Below, piece after piece: positions 1-6,739 of a stretch of 64,000 nt of DNA. The notes beneath the pieces were generated by a model. It had not been told where the DNA came from. It saw only the letters and a program-made list of their open reading frames with translations, and did no database searches. Origin of the DNA: Bacteroides uniformis (GTDB lineage: Bacteria > Bacteroidota > Bacteroidia > Bacteroidales > Bacteroidaceae); NCBI RefSeq assembly GCF_025147485.1, contig NZ_CP102263.1:248001-312000 (forward strand), given 5' to 3'. Each line of letters begins with the position of its first letter. Within the stretch, counting starts at the first letter, position 1. The translations under genes were made by a program, and so were the position numbers.

Positions 1-380
1 CCGAAGTGTATGTCAGGTGCGCCGCCCACAGCCGGGAGTCGCTGATGATGATCCCGTGGGCGGAACGCTCGCCGGAGGTCTGCCTGATGGCGAAGACGCT
101 GTACCCGGACTGGGTGAGGAACCACCCGGAGTTCGTGCCGGAGAGCGTGCATAACCAAGACAGCGTATATACGCTGAACAGCCTGATGGAAAGCCTGACG
201 GGGGAAAAGTTCAGCTACCGGCAAATGACGGACTTCTACAACGGGAAGCCGCTGGAGGTGAAACGGATGGAAACGCCGGACGGCGTGCAGAAGGACAAGG
301 CGGTGAAGTTCGACAAGGAGACGGGGAAGTTCTCCTTCTCCGAGATCCGGCAGGAGCGGAAACGGGGATTGAAGATGTAG
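1..380 (+). CDS. C-terminal fragment of an unrecognised protein of the mobile element
   Basis: The reading frame is open from the window edge to a TAG at 378-380, so only the last 125 or so residues are visible and the true start lies outside. The segment is hydrophilic. It contains WAERSPEVCLMAKTLYPDW and ends in a basic tail (IRQERKRGLKM). The GKFSF-type ending loosely recalls DUF3945-like tails in Bacteroides element proteins, but I cannot place it in a family. Codon use is GC-rich, like the maintenance genes downstream and unlike the AT-rich genes at 8.5-11 kb. It converges on the toxin gene that ends at 470. Confidence 0.6.
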   Translation, partial: EVYVRCAAHSRESLMMIPWAERSPEVCLMAKTLYPDWVRNHPEFVPESVHNQDSVYTLNSLMESLTGEKFSYRQMTDFYNGKPLEVKRMETPDGVQKDKAVKFDKETGKFSFSEIRQERKRGLKM

Positions 381-469
381 CGTGAGCCGGACGAAATGGA
401 GCTGAAAGCAATACCCCGTTACAGATTTACGAATAAGTCGGTAACGGGGCATGGCTTGTTTCGGATATT

Positions 470-970
470 TTACTGTTCTATCACGTATTTGTCAATGCCA
501 TAGACCTTTCTTGTGTGATTGTCAATAAATCCGTTCTCTTTAAGGTGTTTCATCACATTGGCTAAATCCTGCGGATTAAGCCGTCCTTTTTTCTCGGCTT
601 CCTTAGCTTTGATTTTCGACACCTTCAGTTCTTTGGGGTCGGTACAGTCAATCCAGCTATCATATTCAAGGATTTCAGGATAGTCGGCTTGTCTGATACA
701 GTATTGCTCGGCTTGCCAATCCGGGGCGGAAGAATAGTCATTGTCTGTGTTTATGAGTACCGCACAGACTTCTTTTGAGTTGGATTTTGCTCCGGCAACA
801 ATAACGTATTTCAACCTTGTATCATATCCCGGCAACGGTACGATGCCATCCGCACGATCCATGTCGTAATAGACAATATCACCGACTTGGAGGTCTTCGA
901 TGCCTTTTACAAGCGATTCCTGCCTTAGCTTCTCTTTTAGTTGTGCCAATGTCGATTCTTTTGTATCCAT
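470..970 (-). CDS. Putative MazF/PemK-like toxin partner of a Panacea antitoxin
   Basis: The protein has 166 aa. After a short charged N-terminus it carries GDIVYYDMDRADG, resembling the first strand of PemK/MazF beta-barrels (GDI-hydrophobic-x-D). A strand with KYVIVAGAKSNSKEVCAVLI follows, then SWIDCTDPKELKVSKIKAKE with GRLNPQDLANVMKHL, which matches the PemK/MazF layout of S-x-V-D...L...S-K-I...G-x-L-x-x-x-D. Members of that fold are mostly mRNA endonucleases. Its start lies 3 nt after the stop of the Panacea gene, so the two should be co-transcribed, antitoxin first. The toxin role is inferred from weak similarity and from the position. Confidence 0.55.
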   Translation of the reverse strand: MDTKESTLAQLKEKLRQESLVKGIEDLQVGDIVYYDMDRADGIVPLPGYDTRLKYVIVAGAKSNSKEVCAVLINTDNDYSSAPDWQAEQYCIRQADYPEILEYDSWIDCTDPKELKVSKIKAKEAEKKGRLNPQDLANVMKHLKENGFIDNHTRKVYGIDKYVIEQ

Positions 971-973
971 CCA

Positions 974-1546
974 TCAAGAAAGTTCATTCGTCATCAGTTC
1001 TTTTTCACGGATGTAGGCGACCATCTTTTCTGTGGCACCTCCGGCTTTGGCTATTTCAATATTTGTAAGAGTTCCCAACTGGGGATCATCCTTGTATCTC
1101 GTGTAAGCCTTGGTGTACGCTTCATCGTGCGATTCCGGAGACAATTCTTTTTTTGAATCCTTGTCCTTGCAATAGTTGTACCATTTATCCAGATATTCAC
1201 ATTCCTTACGGGACAGATAATCCATATCCGGTTCTGCCAGAGCGTAAACCATCTGATCCTGTACACGGATAGAATTGTAGAAATTCCTCAAATCGGGATA
1301 AGAGTCTATATCTTCCTCCTCCAACTCGACAAGTTTTATAACCTTGTCAGACAATGCCGGAACCGGACCGAAGGTGCGTGCCTTAAAGGTATCAGGACAT
1401 AACACCTTGCCATAGTTGACCAGATATTCTTTTTGGGCAAAATAAATTATCTTGAAGAGCTTGATATAATCAACCCCTTCAGGAAACTTACGCAGTACGT
1501 ACAATACCACAGATTCTATTTTCTTTACTTGCTCAAGAGTCTTCAT
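974..1546 (-). CDS. Panacea-domain (SocA/DUF4065) antitoxin
   Basis: The 190-aa protein begins with a helix and the Panacea signature KLFKIIYFAQKEYLVNYGK, followed by the FxARTFGPVP block (residues about 50-60) and, near the end, LSPESHDEAYTKAY, which fits the family's S-H-x-x-x-x-W/Y-K pattern. Panacea proteins are established antitoxins paired with many unrelated toxins, the partner usually being adjacent. Here the partner candidate follows after 3 nt. A -7 box TATCTTTG sits on the minus strand at 1601-1594, about 50 nt before the ATG, so the pair has its own promoter. This makes it an addiction or defence module carried by the element. Confidence 0.85.
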   Translation of the reverse strand: MKTLEQVKKIESVVLYVLRKFPEGVDYIKLFKIIYFAQKEYLVNYGKVLCPDTFKARTFGPVPALSDKVIKLVELEEEDIDSYPDLRNFYNSIRVQDQMVYALAEPDMDYLSRKECEYLDKWYNYCKDKDSKKELSPESHDEAYTKAYTRYKDDPQLGTLTNIEIAKAGGATEKMVAYIREKELMTNELS

Positions 1547-1593
1547 TTGGTAATACTTGATTATTACTTGTTACGATGCGATACAGCACTTTG

Positions 1594-1601
1594 CAAAGAT
1601 A
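1594..1601 (-). promoter_or_regulatory. Bacteroides -7 box for the toxin-antitoxin pair
   Basis: The minus strand reads TATCTTTG, an exact match to TAnnTTTG, 48 nt upstream of the antitoxin start codon. No clear -33 TTTG was found. Confidence 0.55.
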
Positions 1602-1673
1602 CGAAAATAAGTTGGAATATCATTGATTTATAGTAAAGAGAAATTTCTATCAACCGGCAATCCCTTTTCTCCA

Positions 1674-1735
1674 TCGGTTTCTTTTGCTTCTTGTTCTTTT
1701 CCCACCCCGCTCATGAAAGAAAAGAAGTGCAAAAA
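1674..1735 (-). repeat. Intercistronic stem-loop repeat, copy 1
   Basis: On the plus strand it starts TCGGTTTCTTTTGCTTCTTG and ends GAAAGAAAAGAAGTGC, so TTTTGC-CTTCTT pairs with AAGAAG-GCAAAA across a loop containing GCTCA. It lies just downstream of the radC stop (1761). It is the most diverged of four related copies, the others being at 2419-2484, 3254-3312 and 5121-5180. Confidence 0.6.
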
Positions 1736-1760
1736 GGCTGGCGAACAAAAAAGGGGGTGC

Positions 1761-2204
1761 CTAAAGCATCCCCTCGTCGGTGTAGCTGAGGTAGGTGTCC
1801 TCGGTCAGTATGATGTGGTCCAAGAGGCGGATGCCGATTGCCTCGCAGCCTTTCTTCAACTGGCTGGTCAGGTTGTTGTCCTGTGTGCTTGCCACCGTCG
1901 AGCCGGACGGGTGGTTGTGCGAGAGAATGATTCCCGAGGCATGGGAAACGAGAGCCGTCTGGAGGACGATGCGTATGTCCACCACCGTACAGTCTATCCC
2001 GCTGCGTGAGATGCACGAAACGCCCAGCAGCTTGCCTGCCCGGTTCAGGTACATCGCCCAGCACTCCTCGTGGTGCTGCATACAGTCCTCGTAGAAGGTC
2101 TTGAGGATGTCGTAAGACTCCTTGGAAGAGTGGATTTTAACTCTCTTGGATGCGTCAGCGTCCTTGTAACTTACGGTGATTTGAGGAAAAGACAGTGTAT
2201 TCAT
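1761..2204 (-). CDS. radC: Short RadC/JAB-domain protein (MPN+ fold)
   Basis: The 147-aa protein carries the JAMM metal-binding motif HNHPSG (H96, H98) with D109 downstream, plus a candidate glutamate in HHEE near residue 46. Chromosomal RadC is about 220 aa with an N-terminal HhH region. This form has only the JAB domain, as is usual on plasmids and conjugative elements, where its role is not settled despite the old DNA-repair label. I chose the ATG at 2204 (MNTLSFPQ) because the longer reading frame to 2276 runs through sequence with no domain character. It is the last gene of the minus-strand maintenance operon. Confidence 0.85.
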   Translation of the reverse strand: MNTLSFPQITVSYKDADASKRVKIHSSKESYDILKTFYEDCMQHHEECWAMYLNRAGKLLGVSCISRSGIDCTVVDIRIVLQTALVSHASGIILSHNHPSGSTVASTQDNNLTSQLKKGCEAIGIRLLDHIILTEDTYLSYTDEGML

Positions 2205-2623
2205 AATGCAAAAAATTAAAAGTGAAACATTTATTTTTTTGCTTTGGGGCACGGGGAAAGAGCGGACTTCATGCAAGGCTTTTGCGTGGAATACGACCCG
2301 AAGGTGTGGAGATTGTGCGCAAAACCGTCAGGTTCAGCCTTGCTACTTGTCCGTTTTTCCCCGTAGGTTTGCTAAAAAATGAGTGTGGAGCTTGGCTAAA
2401 AAATCCGGTGGGTCAAGGGGTTTCTTTTTGCTTCTTTGTCTTTGTCCGCATCCGGCTCACCGAAAGAAAAAGAAGTGCGTCCGGAATGTCGGGGTGGTCG
2501 GGGTTGCCACGGGCGGGTAAAAATAGAAGTCCGGGCGGATCGCTACCCGTCCCGGACCTGCGGCGATGAAACATAGAGGGGGAATGTTATGGCTTGATTT
2601 CCCCCGTTGCGGTCAAAATCAGG
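2205..2623. other. Non-coding gap between the 200-aa gene and radC
   Basis: This 419-nt stretch is GC-rich in its right half. I see no convincing gene on either strand; the open frames have composition typical of chance frames in GC-rich DNA. It contains stem-loop copy 2 (2419-2484) and a GC-rich inverted sequence near 2531-2556. The length and structure suggest an untranslated intercistronic region of the operon. Confidence 0.6.
2419..2484 (-). repeat. Intercistronic stem-loop repeat, copy 2
   Basis: The plus strand starts GGTTTCTTTTTGCTTCTTTG and, after a loop with CCGGCTCAC, returns GAAAGAAAAAGAAGTGCG. It has the same design and orientation as the copies at 1674, 3254 and 5121. Confidence 0.65.
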
Positions 2624-3226
2624 TTATGCCGTTTCATTGAATAGTGTACCGTCTTTCAGATACTCCCAATTTCTGCGGTGGCTCTCGTCCTTGAAATATT
2701 CCTCGCTCTCGCAATACTCGCAATCGTCACGGCACGAACGGAAAAAGGCTTCCAAACAATCACGCATGAGTTCCTTGAAATTCCGATTGTCGGGATGTTG
2801 CAGAAATTCCATGAGGGGCTGCAACATGATGTCGTCCATGACAAAGCCCGTCAGAGGGCATGAGGAAATGAGGGAAATGCGGCTGTTCCGCTTCTTCTTC
2901 AAGTCTTTCGTCCAATAGGTCTTGGGATAATACAGCCCGTAATGGAAATTATTACAGATGAACGTCCGCAAGCGGATGCCCGAAAGTCCCTCCATGTCCT
3001 CCTCCTGCTCTGTATAGAAACGGTAGTAGTATGTACAGCTATCGTAACGGTAGTTTGTGCAGACGATACGGAAAAGGTTGCAGAAGGCTTCGAGCGTGTT
3101 GCAGTTCTCGGAAGCATACAGGTAATCGTTTCCCTTGGCAAGCCAGTCGGTATAGGCTTTTTGACGGGCTGTCTCCTCCAGTTCCTCAATGTCGAATAGC
3201 GTATAGGTTCTTTGTACGGTTCGCAT
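2624..3226 (-). CDS. Unknown protein conserved in mobile-element style operons
   Basis: This is a 200-aa protein without signal peptide or membrane segment. The N-terminus (TYTLFDIEELEETARQKAYT, then W and NCNTLEAFCNLF) follows a pattern I associate with uncharacterised phage and plasmid proteins whose N-terminus reads roughly F-x-E-L-x-E-x-A-x-x-K-A. The rest is rich in Tyr, Cys and Phe, and the C-terminal half has CRDDCEYCESEEYF. No catalytic motif is evident. It lies between parB and radC in the same orientation, with stem-loop repeats on both sides, so it is probably one of the element's maintenance genes. Confidence 0.75.
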   Translation of the reverse strand: MRTVQRTYTLFDIEELEETARQKAYTDWLAKGNDYLYASENCNTLEAFCNLFRIVCTNYRYDSCTYYYRFYTEQEEDMEGLSGIRLRTFICNNFHYGLYYPKTYWTKDLKKKRNSRISLISSCPLTGFVMDDIMLQPLMEFLQHPDNRNFKELMRDCLEAFFRSCRDDCEYCESEEYFKDESHRRNWEYLKDGTLFNETA

Positions 3227-3253
3227 AAGTTTGAAAATTTGAAAGTTGAAAAA

Positions 3254-3312
3254 TCGGTTTCTTTGCTATCTTTCTTTTTCGCTACGGCTCACGAAAGAAA
3301 GTAGCGGGCGGA
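3254..3312 (-). repeat. Intercistronic stem-loop repeat, copy 3
   Basis: The plus strand runs TCGGTTTCTTTGCTATC, then CTTTCTTT, a loop with GGCTCACG, AAAGAAAG and TAGCGGGCGGA. The 8-nt arms pair perfectly, and GCTA near the left arm can extend the stem with TAGC on the right. It is almost identical to the copy at 5121-5180, with one base of length difference. It lies between the parB stop and the next start. Confidence 0.8.
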
Positions 3313-3335
3313 TTTCTCCACCCTGCCCTTTGTCC

Positions 3336-5048
3336 TTAGGCTGCAATCTCTTCGGCTTGCGGTTCTTCTTCGGGTTGCGTTACCTTGCGCTCCCTTGCCC
3401 GTTCCTGCACCAAGAGGACGGCTTTCTTTTCCTCGATGCGCTGATGCCGCTTCTCGTACACCCCGTTGTACTCCCTTTCGATGTTGGCGAGTTCCTCCGG
3501 CATGTGCCTGCGTGCGAAGTCAAGCAAGAGGGTCGCCACGGTGTTGTTGCCGTATGCTCCCTTGAAATTGGCTACAAGAAAGTCCCTGCGGATGATGGTC
3601 TTCATCCTCACGGTGAGGTTGCCGATAATCCCCATCTTGTCTTCGTCCGTGATATACTGCTTGTCTTCCGCAATCCCCACGGCTGCGAAGTGTTCCTTAC
3701 GGAGCGAGGACAGAAGGAAGAAGTACAACATGGTATCTTCGTCCGCACTGAACTTGCCGCCCGTGATGTCGGCTTCGAGGATTTGTTTCTTGGTGTCCTC
3801 CACCGTGCGTTCGAGTGCGATTTCCTTGTTGCGCTCGTCCTGCTTCTCCAATTTCTCCACGGGTGAGAGCGGTGCGGGTGCGGGCGTTCCGTCCGCTGTC
3901 TGCGCTTCGGTCACGTTCTCCACATAGCAGAAGTCAATCTCCTTCTGCCCGATTTTGGCATAGACGGTGATTTCCCCCGCTTCGCTCCTGCGGGTGATTT
4001 CCTCCTCCTGCTCCATGTAGTCCGCCCATTGCTGCTCGTAGCGGGTGCGGGCTTCCCCGTAGCGTTCGGGGTCGTTGAAATTTTCGGCTTTGGGTTCTTT
4101 CGGGCAGCTTGGAAAGGCGGTGTACCTGTCAAGGGTCTCCACCTCGTAGCCCGAAGCGATTAGCCGTTCGACAACCGTCTCGTTGGTGCAGTAGCGGTCA
4201 CGGCAGAGCGACACGCCCGGCTGGGTCTGCATGATTTGCACAGCCCGCTCCATGAGGTAGGATGCGTTCATTTCGGCAAGGCACGTGCGGTTGGCGCAAT
4301 GCCCGCACCCGCCATCACGGAACAGCAGCAGGTTGTTGGTGTTGTGTGCGCACGTGGCGCACTCGGTCTTGTCGAAGCGGTAGTATTGCAGGTCGGTGGT
4401 GAAGTTCTGCTCGATGCGCCTTGCGACATCGGCGGCTTTCAGTCCCCGCCAACTGTTGTACGTTCCCTCGTCCTGCAAATGCTTTTCGTACACCTCACGC
4501 TGAATGTCCTCCCCGTATCGGCAGATTTCAGCCGCCACGCTGATGGTCAGCTCGTCCGCTTCCAAAAGGGCGGCGATTTCGGGGATAAGGGCGGTGAATT
4601 TCAGCCGTGTGCGGATGTAGTTCTCGTTCTTTCCGAAGAGTTGCGCCAAGGTCTGCACGGTGTGGCGTCCGCTCTCGATAAGCCGTTGATAGGCTGCGGC
4701 TTCCTCCACGGGTGTCACGTCCTTGCGCTGCAAGTTCTCGGTAATCGCCATTTCCTCGGCTTCCTCGTCCGACAACTCGGTTACGATTGCGGGAATTTCG
4801 TCCCTACCCGCAATGACGGACGCACGGTAACGGCGTTCCCCGAAAACAATCCCGTAACGGTCTGTCCCGTCAACGGGGCGCACGGTGATGGGCTGCAACA
4901 CGCCCTGCCGCTTGATGCTCTCGGCAAGCTCGTAAAGGGCTGCTTCATCGAAACGCTTGCGTGGGTTGAAACCGCTCGGCTGAATGTCTGCCAATGCTAC
5001 CATCGTGATGTTTTTCTCTGCTGCTGATTGATTTGCTTTTGTCTTCAT
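3336..5048 (-). CDS. parB: Long ParB/Spo0J-family partition-like protein with a Cys cluster
   Basis: The protein has 570 aa, about twice the length of chromosomal ParB. Residues 15-110 form the ParB N-terminal domain, with the nucleotide-binding box GERRYRA (70-76) and ENLQR (104-108). Residues 110-180 match the HTH region (TPVEEAAAYQRLIESG, then QTLAQLFGKNENYIRTRL). After it comes a cysteine cluster (C230, C233, C248, C251, C256) typical of zinc binding, then a long charged C-terminal region. No ParA gene is adjacent, so it may serve element stability or gene regulation rather than classical partition. It belongs to the minus-strand operon, with stem-loops before and after. Confidence 0.88.
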   Translation of the reverse strand: MKTKANQSAAEKNITMVALADIQPSGFNPRKRFDEAALYELAESIKRQGVLQPITVRPVDGTDRYGIVFGERRYRASVIAGRDEIPAIVTELSDEEAEEMAITENLQRKDVTPVEEAAAYQRLIESGRHTVQTLAQLFGKNENYIRTRLKFTALIPEIAALLEADELTISVAAEICRYGEDIQREVYEKHLQDEGTYNSWRGLKAADVARRIEQNFTTDLQYYRFDKTECATCAHNTNNLLLFRDGGCGHCANRTCLAEMNASYLMERAVQIMQTQPGVSLCRDRYCTNETVVERLIASGYEVETLDRYTAFPSCPKEPKAENFNDPERYGEARTRYEQQWADYMEQEEEITRRSEAGEITVYAKIGQKEIDFCYVENVTEAQTADGTPAPAPLSPVEKLEKQDERNKEIALERTVEDTKKQILEADITGGKFSADEDTMLYFFLLSSLRKEHFAAVGIAEDKQYITDEDKMGIIGNLTVRMKTIIRRDFLVANFKGAYGNNTVATLLLDFARRHMPEELANIEREYNGVYEKRHQRIEEKKAVLLVQERARERKVTQPEEEPQAEEIAA

Positions 5049-5120
5049 AATCTGTTATTTTTAAGTTGATTGTTTATAGTTGTTCTTTTTGATTTTTGAC
5101 AAACCGTTCCGTTCGGGAAA

Positions 5121-5180
5121 TCGGTTTCTTTGCTATCTTTCTTTCCCCGCTCCAGCTCACGAAAGAAAGTAGCGGGCGGA
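5121..5180 (-). repeat. Intercistronic stem-loop repeat, copy 4
   Basis: It matches the 3254 copy over 60 nt except for the loop (CCCCGCTCCAGCTCACG). The CTTTCTTT and AAAGAAAG arms are perfect. It abuts a second hairpin, GGGCGGA-aaa-TCCGCCC (5174-5190), directly after the stop of the SLOG gene. Confidence 0.8.
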
Positions 5181-5190
5181 AAATCCGCCC
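5174..5190. repeat. GGGCGGA/TCCGCCC intercistronic hairpin, copy 1
   Basis: A perfect 7-nt stem with a 3-nt loop starts 9 nt after the SLOG stop codon (minus strand). Related hairpins with the same arms occur at 5984-6003 and 6688-6705, again in gaps of the same operon. There is no U-tract, so a processing or mRNA-stability role seems more likely than termination. Confidence 0.65.
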
Positions 5191-5198
5191 TTACGGGG

Positions 5199-5747
5199 CT
5201 ACCTGCGGTTATAGCACACGTTCGCGAACTTCTTTTTCTGCTCTACTGCCCGTTTGAGGGTGTAGAACGTGCCGCCTATGGCTACCGTATCGTAATAGAC
5301 CATCAGAAAAGCGGAGTTTTCCAAAAGATAGTCGTTACGGCGCAGGAAACAGCCCTCGGTATATCCGTCCTGCAAGGTTACCACTTCATCGGCTTGCGCC
5401 AAAATGGTGTCGTAACGCCGCTTGTCGGCTTGGGTGTACCGTTCGGCTTGTCCCTTGAAGGGAACAACGCATTTCAGACGGATATGCGGGTATCTCTTTT
5501 TGAGGTTCAATACTTCCTCTGCTGCGATAAGGTCGAAGCCCTCGCACATTCCCGACAAAAAGGTGTCGTAGCCTTTTTTGATACAATAACTTTCGATGGC
5601 TGCAAACGTGTCGAACGCCACTTCCCTAAAGAGTTTCTCACGGTCTGCCGTGAACTTGGCTATACGGTTGGTGCGGTGTCCCGAAAAGGCTACCGTCTTT
5701 TCTTTGCTGACGGGTGTTCCGTTTTCTGTCCATGTCCTTGTTTCCAT
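5199..5747 (-). CDS. SLOG-domain (YpsA/DUF1273-like) protein
   Basis: The 182-aa protein shows the Rossmann-like features of the SLOG superfamily: VAFSGHRTNRI near residue 16, then GYDTFLSGMCEGFDLIAAEE, LKCVVPFKGQAERY, and a C-terminal YYDTVAIGGTFYTLKRAVEQ with the late glycine-rich turn. SLOG domains bind nucleotides or nucleotide-derived ligands and often act in stress or mobile-element contexts. The substrate here is unknown. I chose the ATG at 5747 (METRTW) because a frame extension to 6011 overlaps the small membrane gene and lacks any domain signal. Confidence 0.82.
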   Translation of the reverse strand: METRTWTENGTPVSKEKTVAFSGHRTNRIAKFTADREKLFREVAFDTFAAIESYCIKKGYDTFLSGMCEGFDLIAAEEVLNLKKRYPHIRLKCVVPFKGQAERYTQADKRRYDTILAQADEVVTLQDGYTEGCFLRRNDYLLENSAFLMVYYDTVAIGGTFYTLKRAVEQKKKFANVCYNRR

Positions 5748-5758
5748 ATCGGTAAATT

Positions 5759-5968
5759 TTAGAGTATTAAAAGAATGATTATCAGTACGAACACGAAGCC
5801 GACAAACAGCCGCCACGCAAGGGCGAAAACAAGCCGTGCCACGAAGTAAAACAGAGCCACGACAAGCAACAAGGCGAAAAGCTGCCCTGTGGCGGTGGTA
5901 AGGAAATAAGCCACCGAAGCCCAAAGGATTAGGCGGTATATCCGTTTGTAAACAAATGCCGTTTTCAT
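5759..5968 (-). CDS. Small hydrophobic membrane protein
   Basis: This is a 69-aa protein with two hydrophobic stretches (about residues 10-45 and 48-69), starting MKTAFVYKRIYRL and ending in a run of Ile and Leu. No family is recognised. It sits 11 nt upstream of the SLOG start, in the same direction. Short hydrophobic proteins of this kind recur in Bacteroidales conjugative elements; the function is unknown. Confidence 0.65.
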   Translation of the reverse strand: MKTAFVYKRIYRLILWASVAYFLTTATGQLFALLLVVALFYFVARLVFALAWRLFVGFVFVLIIILLIL

Positions 5969-5983
5969 GTTCTTGGGTATTGT

Positions 5984-6003
5984 CGGGCGGATTGCTCCGC
6001 CCG
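5984..6003. repeat. GGGCGGA/TCCGCCC intercistronic hairpin, copy 2
   Basis: CGGGCGGA-ttgc-TCCGCCCG forms a perfect 8-nt stem with a 4-nt loop, between the stop of the 218-aa gene (6013) and the start of the membrane gene (5968). Confidence 0.7.
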
Positions 6004-6012
6004 TGGTTCATA

Positions 6013-6669
6013 CTATTTCAGTGTAAATCGGTTGTCCGCCAACCGTGCGAACGTGTCGTAATTGCTTTTGTTGTAAGGCAGGGACAACTCGATTTTCTCG
6101 TAAATGCTGCGTCCGCATATATGGAAGGAGAAAACAAGCCCGTTCCGCTTGATTTTGCCCTCGGTATGCCTTTCGGTGTCCTTCCATTCGATTGGCTCGC
6201 TGCTGAGTTTGGCGAAATACTCGGCTTTCATCCGTTGGATAACTTCGTTCTCGGCTTCCAACGCCTTGTAAATTTTCAATCCCCACGTTATCCAGTCCTC
6301 TATTTTCCGTTTGGTGAAAACTCCTATCCGGTTGGGTTCGGGGTTTTCCTCTTTCAGTCGGTGCAGGATGCTGCCTTTGGCTTCGGAAAACATGGAGGTC
6401 TCGACCTCGAAATAACATTTCTTGTCCTTGTAACTTTGGTGCAGGACAAACGTAACACCCTCACGGATAAGCCCTACATGAAGCCGGTAAAAGCAAGGGT
6501 TTTCGACTGACGGGCTGACGCAATACAAAAGGAGCGCATCGGGCTGGAATTTCCTCACCGCTTCGTAAAGGGGCTGTATCAGTTTCAGATAACCATCTAT
6601 CTTGTCCGTTTCTGCCATGCGTGCCTTGCTGTTCTGAAATTCTTCTTCTGTCAAATAGATTACGTTCAT
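6013..6669 (-). CDS. Unknown soluble protein of the maintenance operon
   Basis: This 218-aa protein has no signal peptide or membrane segment. It has an alpha/beta character: a helical N-terminus (MNVIYLTEEEFQNSKARM), a strand-like LLLYCVSP, and a middle section with KKCYFEVETSMF and KRKIEDWITWGLKIYKALE. The C-terminus reads YNKSNYDTFARLADNRFTLK. I recognise no family or catalytic motif. The gene lies between the ArdC-like gene and the small membrane gene, in the same direction, with a GC hairpin in the gap on each side. Confidence 0.72.
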   Translation of the reverse strand: MNVIYLTEEEFQNSKARMAETDKIDGYLKLIQPLYEAVRKFQPDALLLYCVSPSVENPCFYRLHVGLIREGVTFVLHQSYKDKKCYFEVETSMFSEAKGSILHRLKEENPEPNRIGVFTKRKIEDWITWGLKIYKALEAENEVIQRMKAEYFAKLSSEPIEWKDTERHTEGKIKRNGLVFSFHICGRSIYEKIELSLPYNKSNYDTFARLADNRFTLK

Positions 6670-6687
6670 GATTTTATGTGTTTTAGT

Positions 6688-6705
6688 GGGCGGATTGCTC
6701 CGCCC
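6688..6705. repeat. GGGCGGA/TCCGCCC intercistronic hairpin, copy 3
   Basis: GGGCGGA-ttgc-TCCGCCC is a perfect 7-nt stem with the same loop as the copy at 5984, located in the gap between the ArdC-like gene and the 218-aa gene. Confidence 0.7.
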
Positions 6706-6739
6706 GTTGGTTGATACTCTTGTTCCTTTGTTGTCCCGT

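Noticed and set aside
2222-2569. Plus-strand frame of 115 codons between radC and the 200-aa gene
   Set aside because: It runs through the stem-loop repeat, overlaps the radC start region and has no coding-like composition.
4236-5027. Long plus-strand reading frame of 263 codons opposite parB
   Set aside because: The minus-strand ParB has clear domains across the same interval. The opposite frame has no recognisable motif and a composition typical of the antisense of GC-rich codons.
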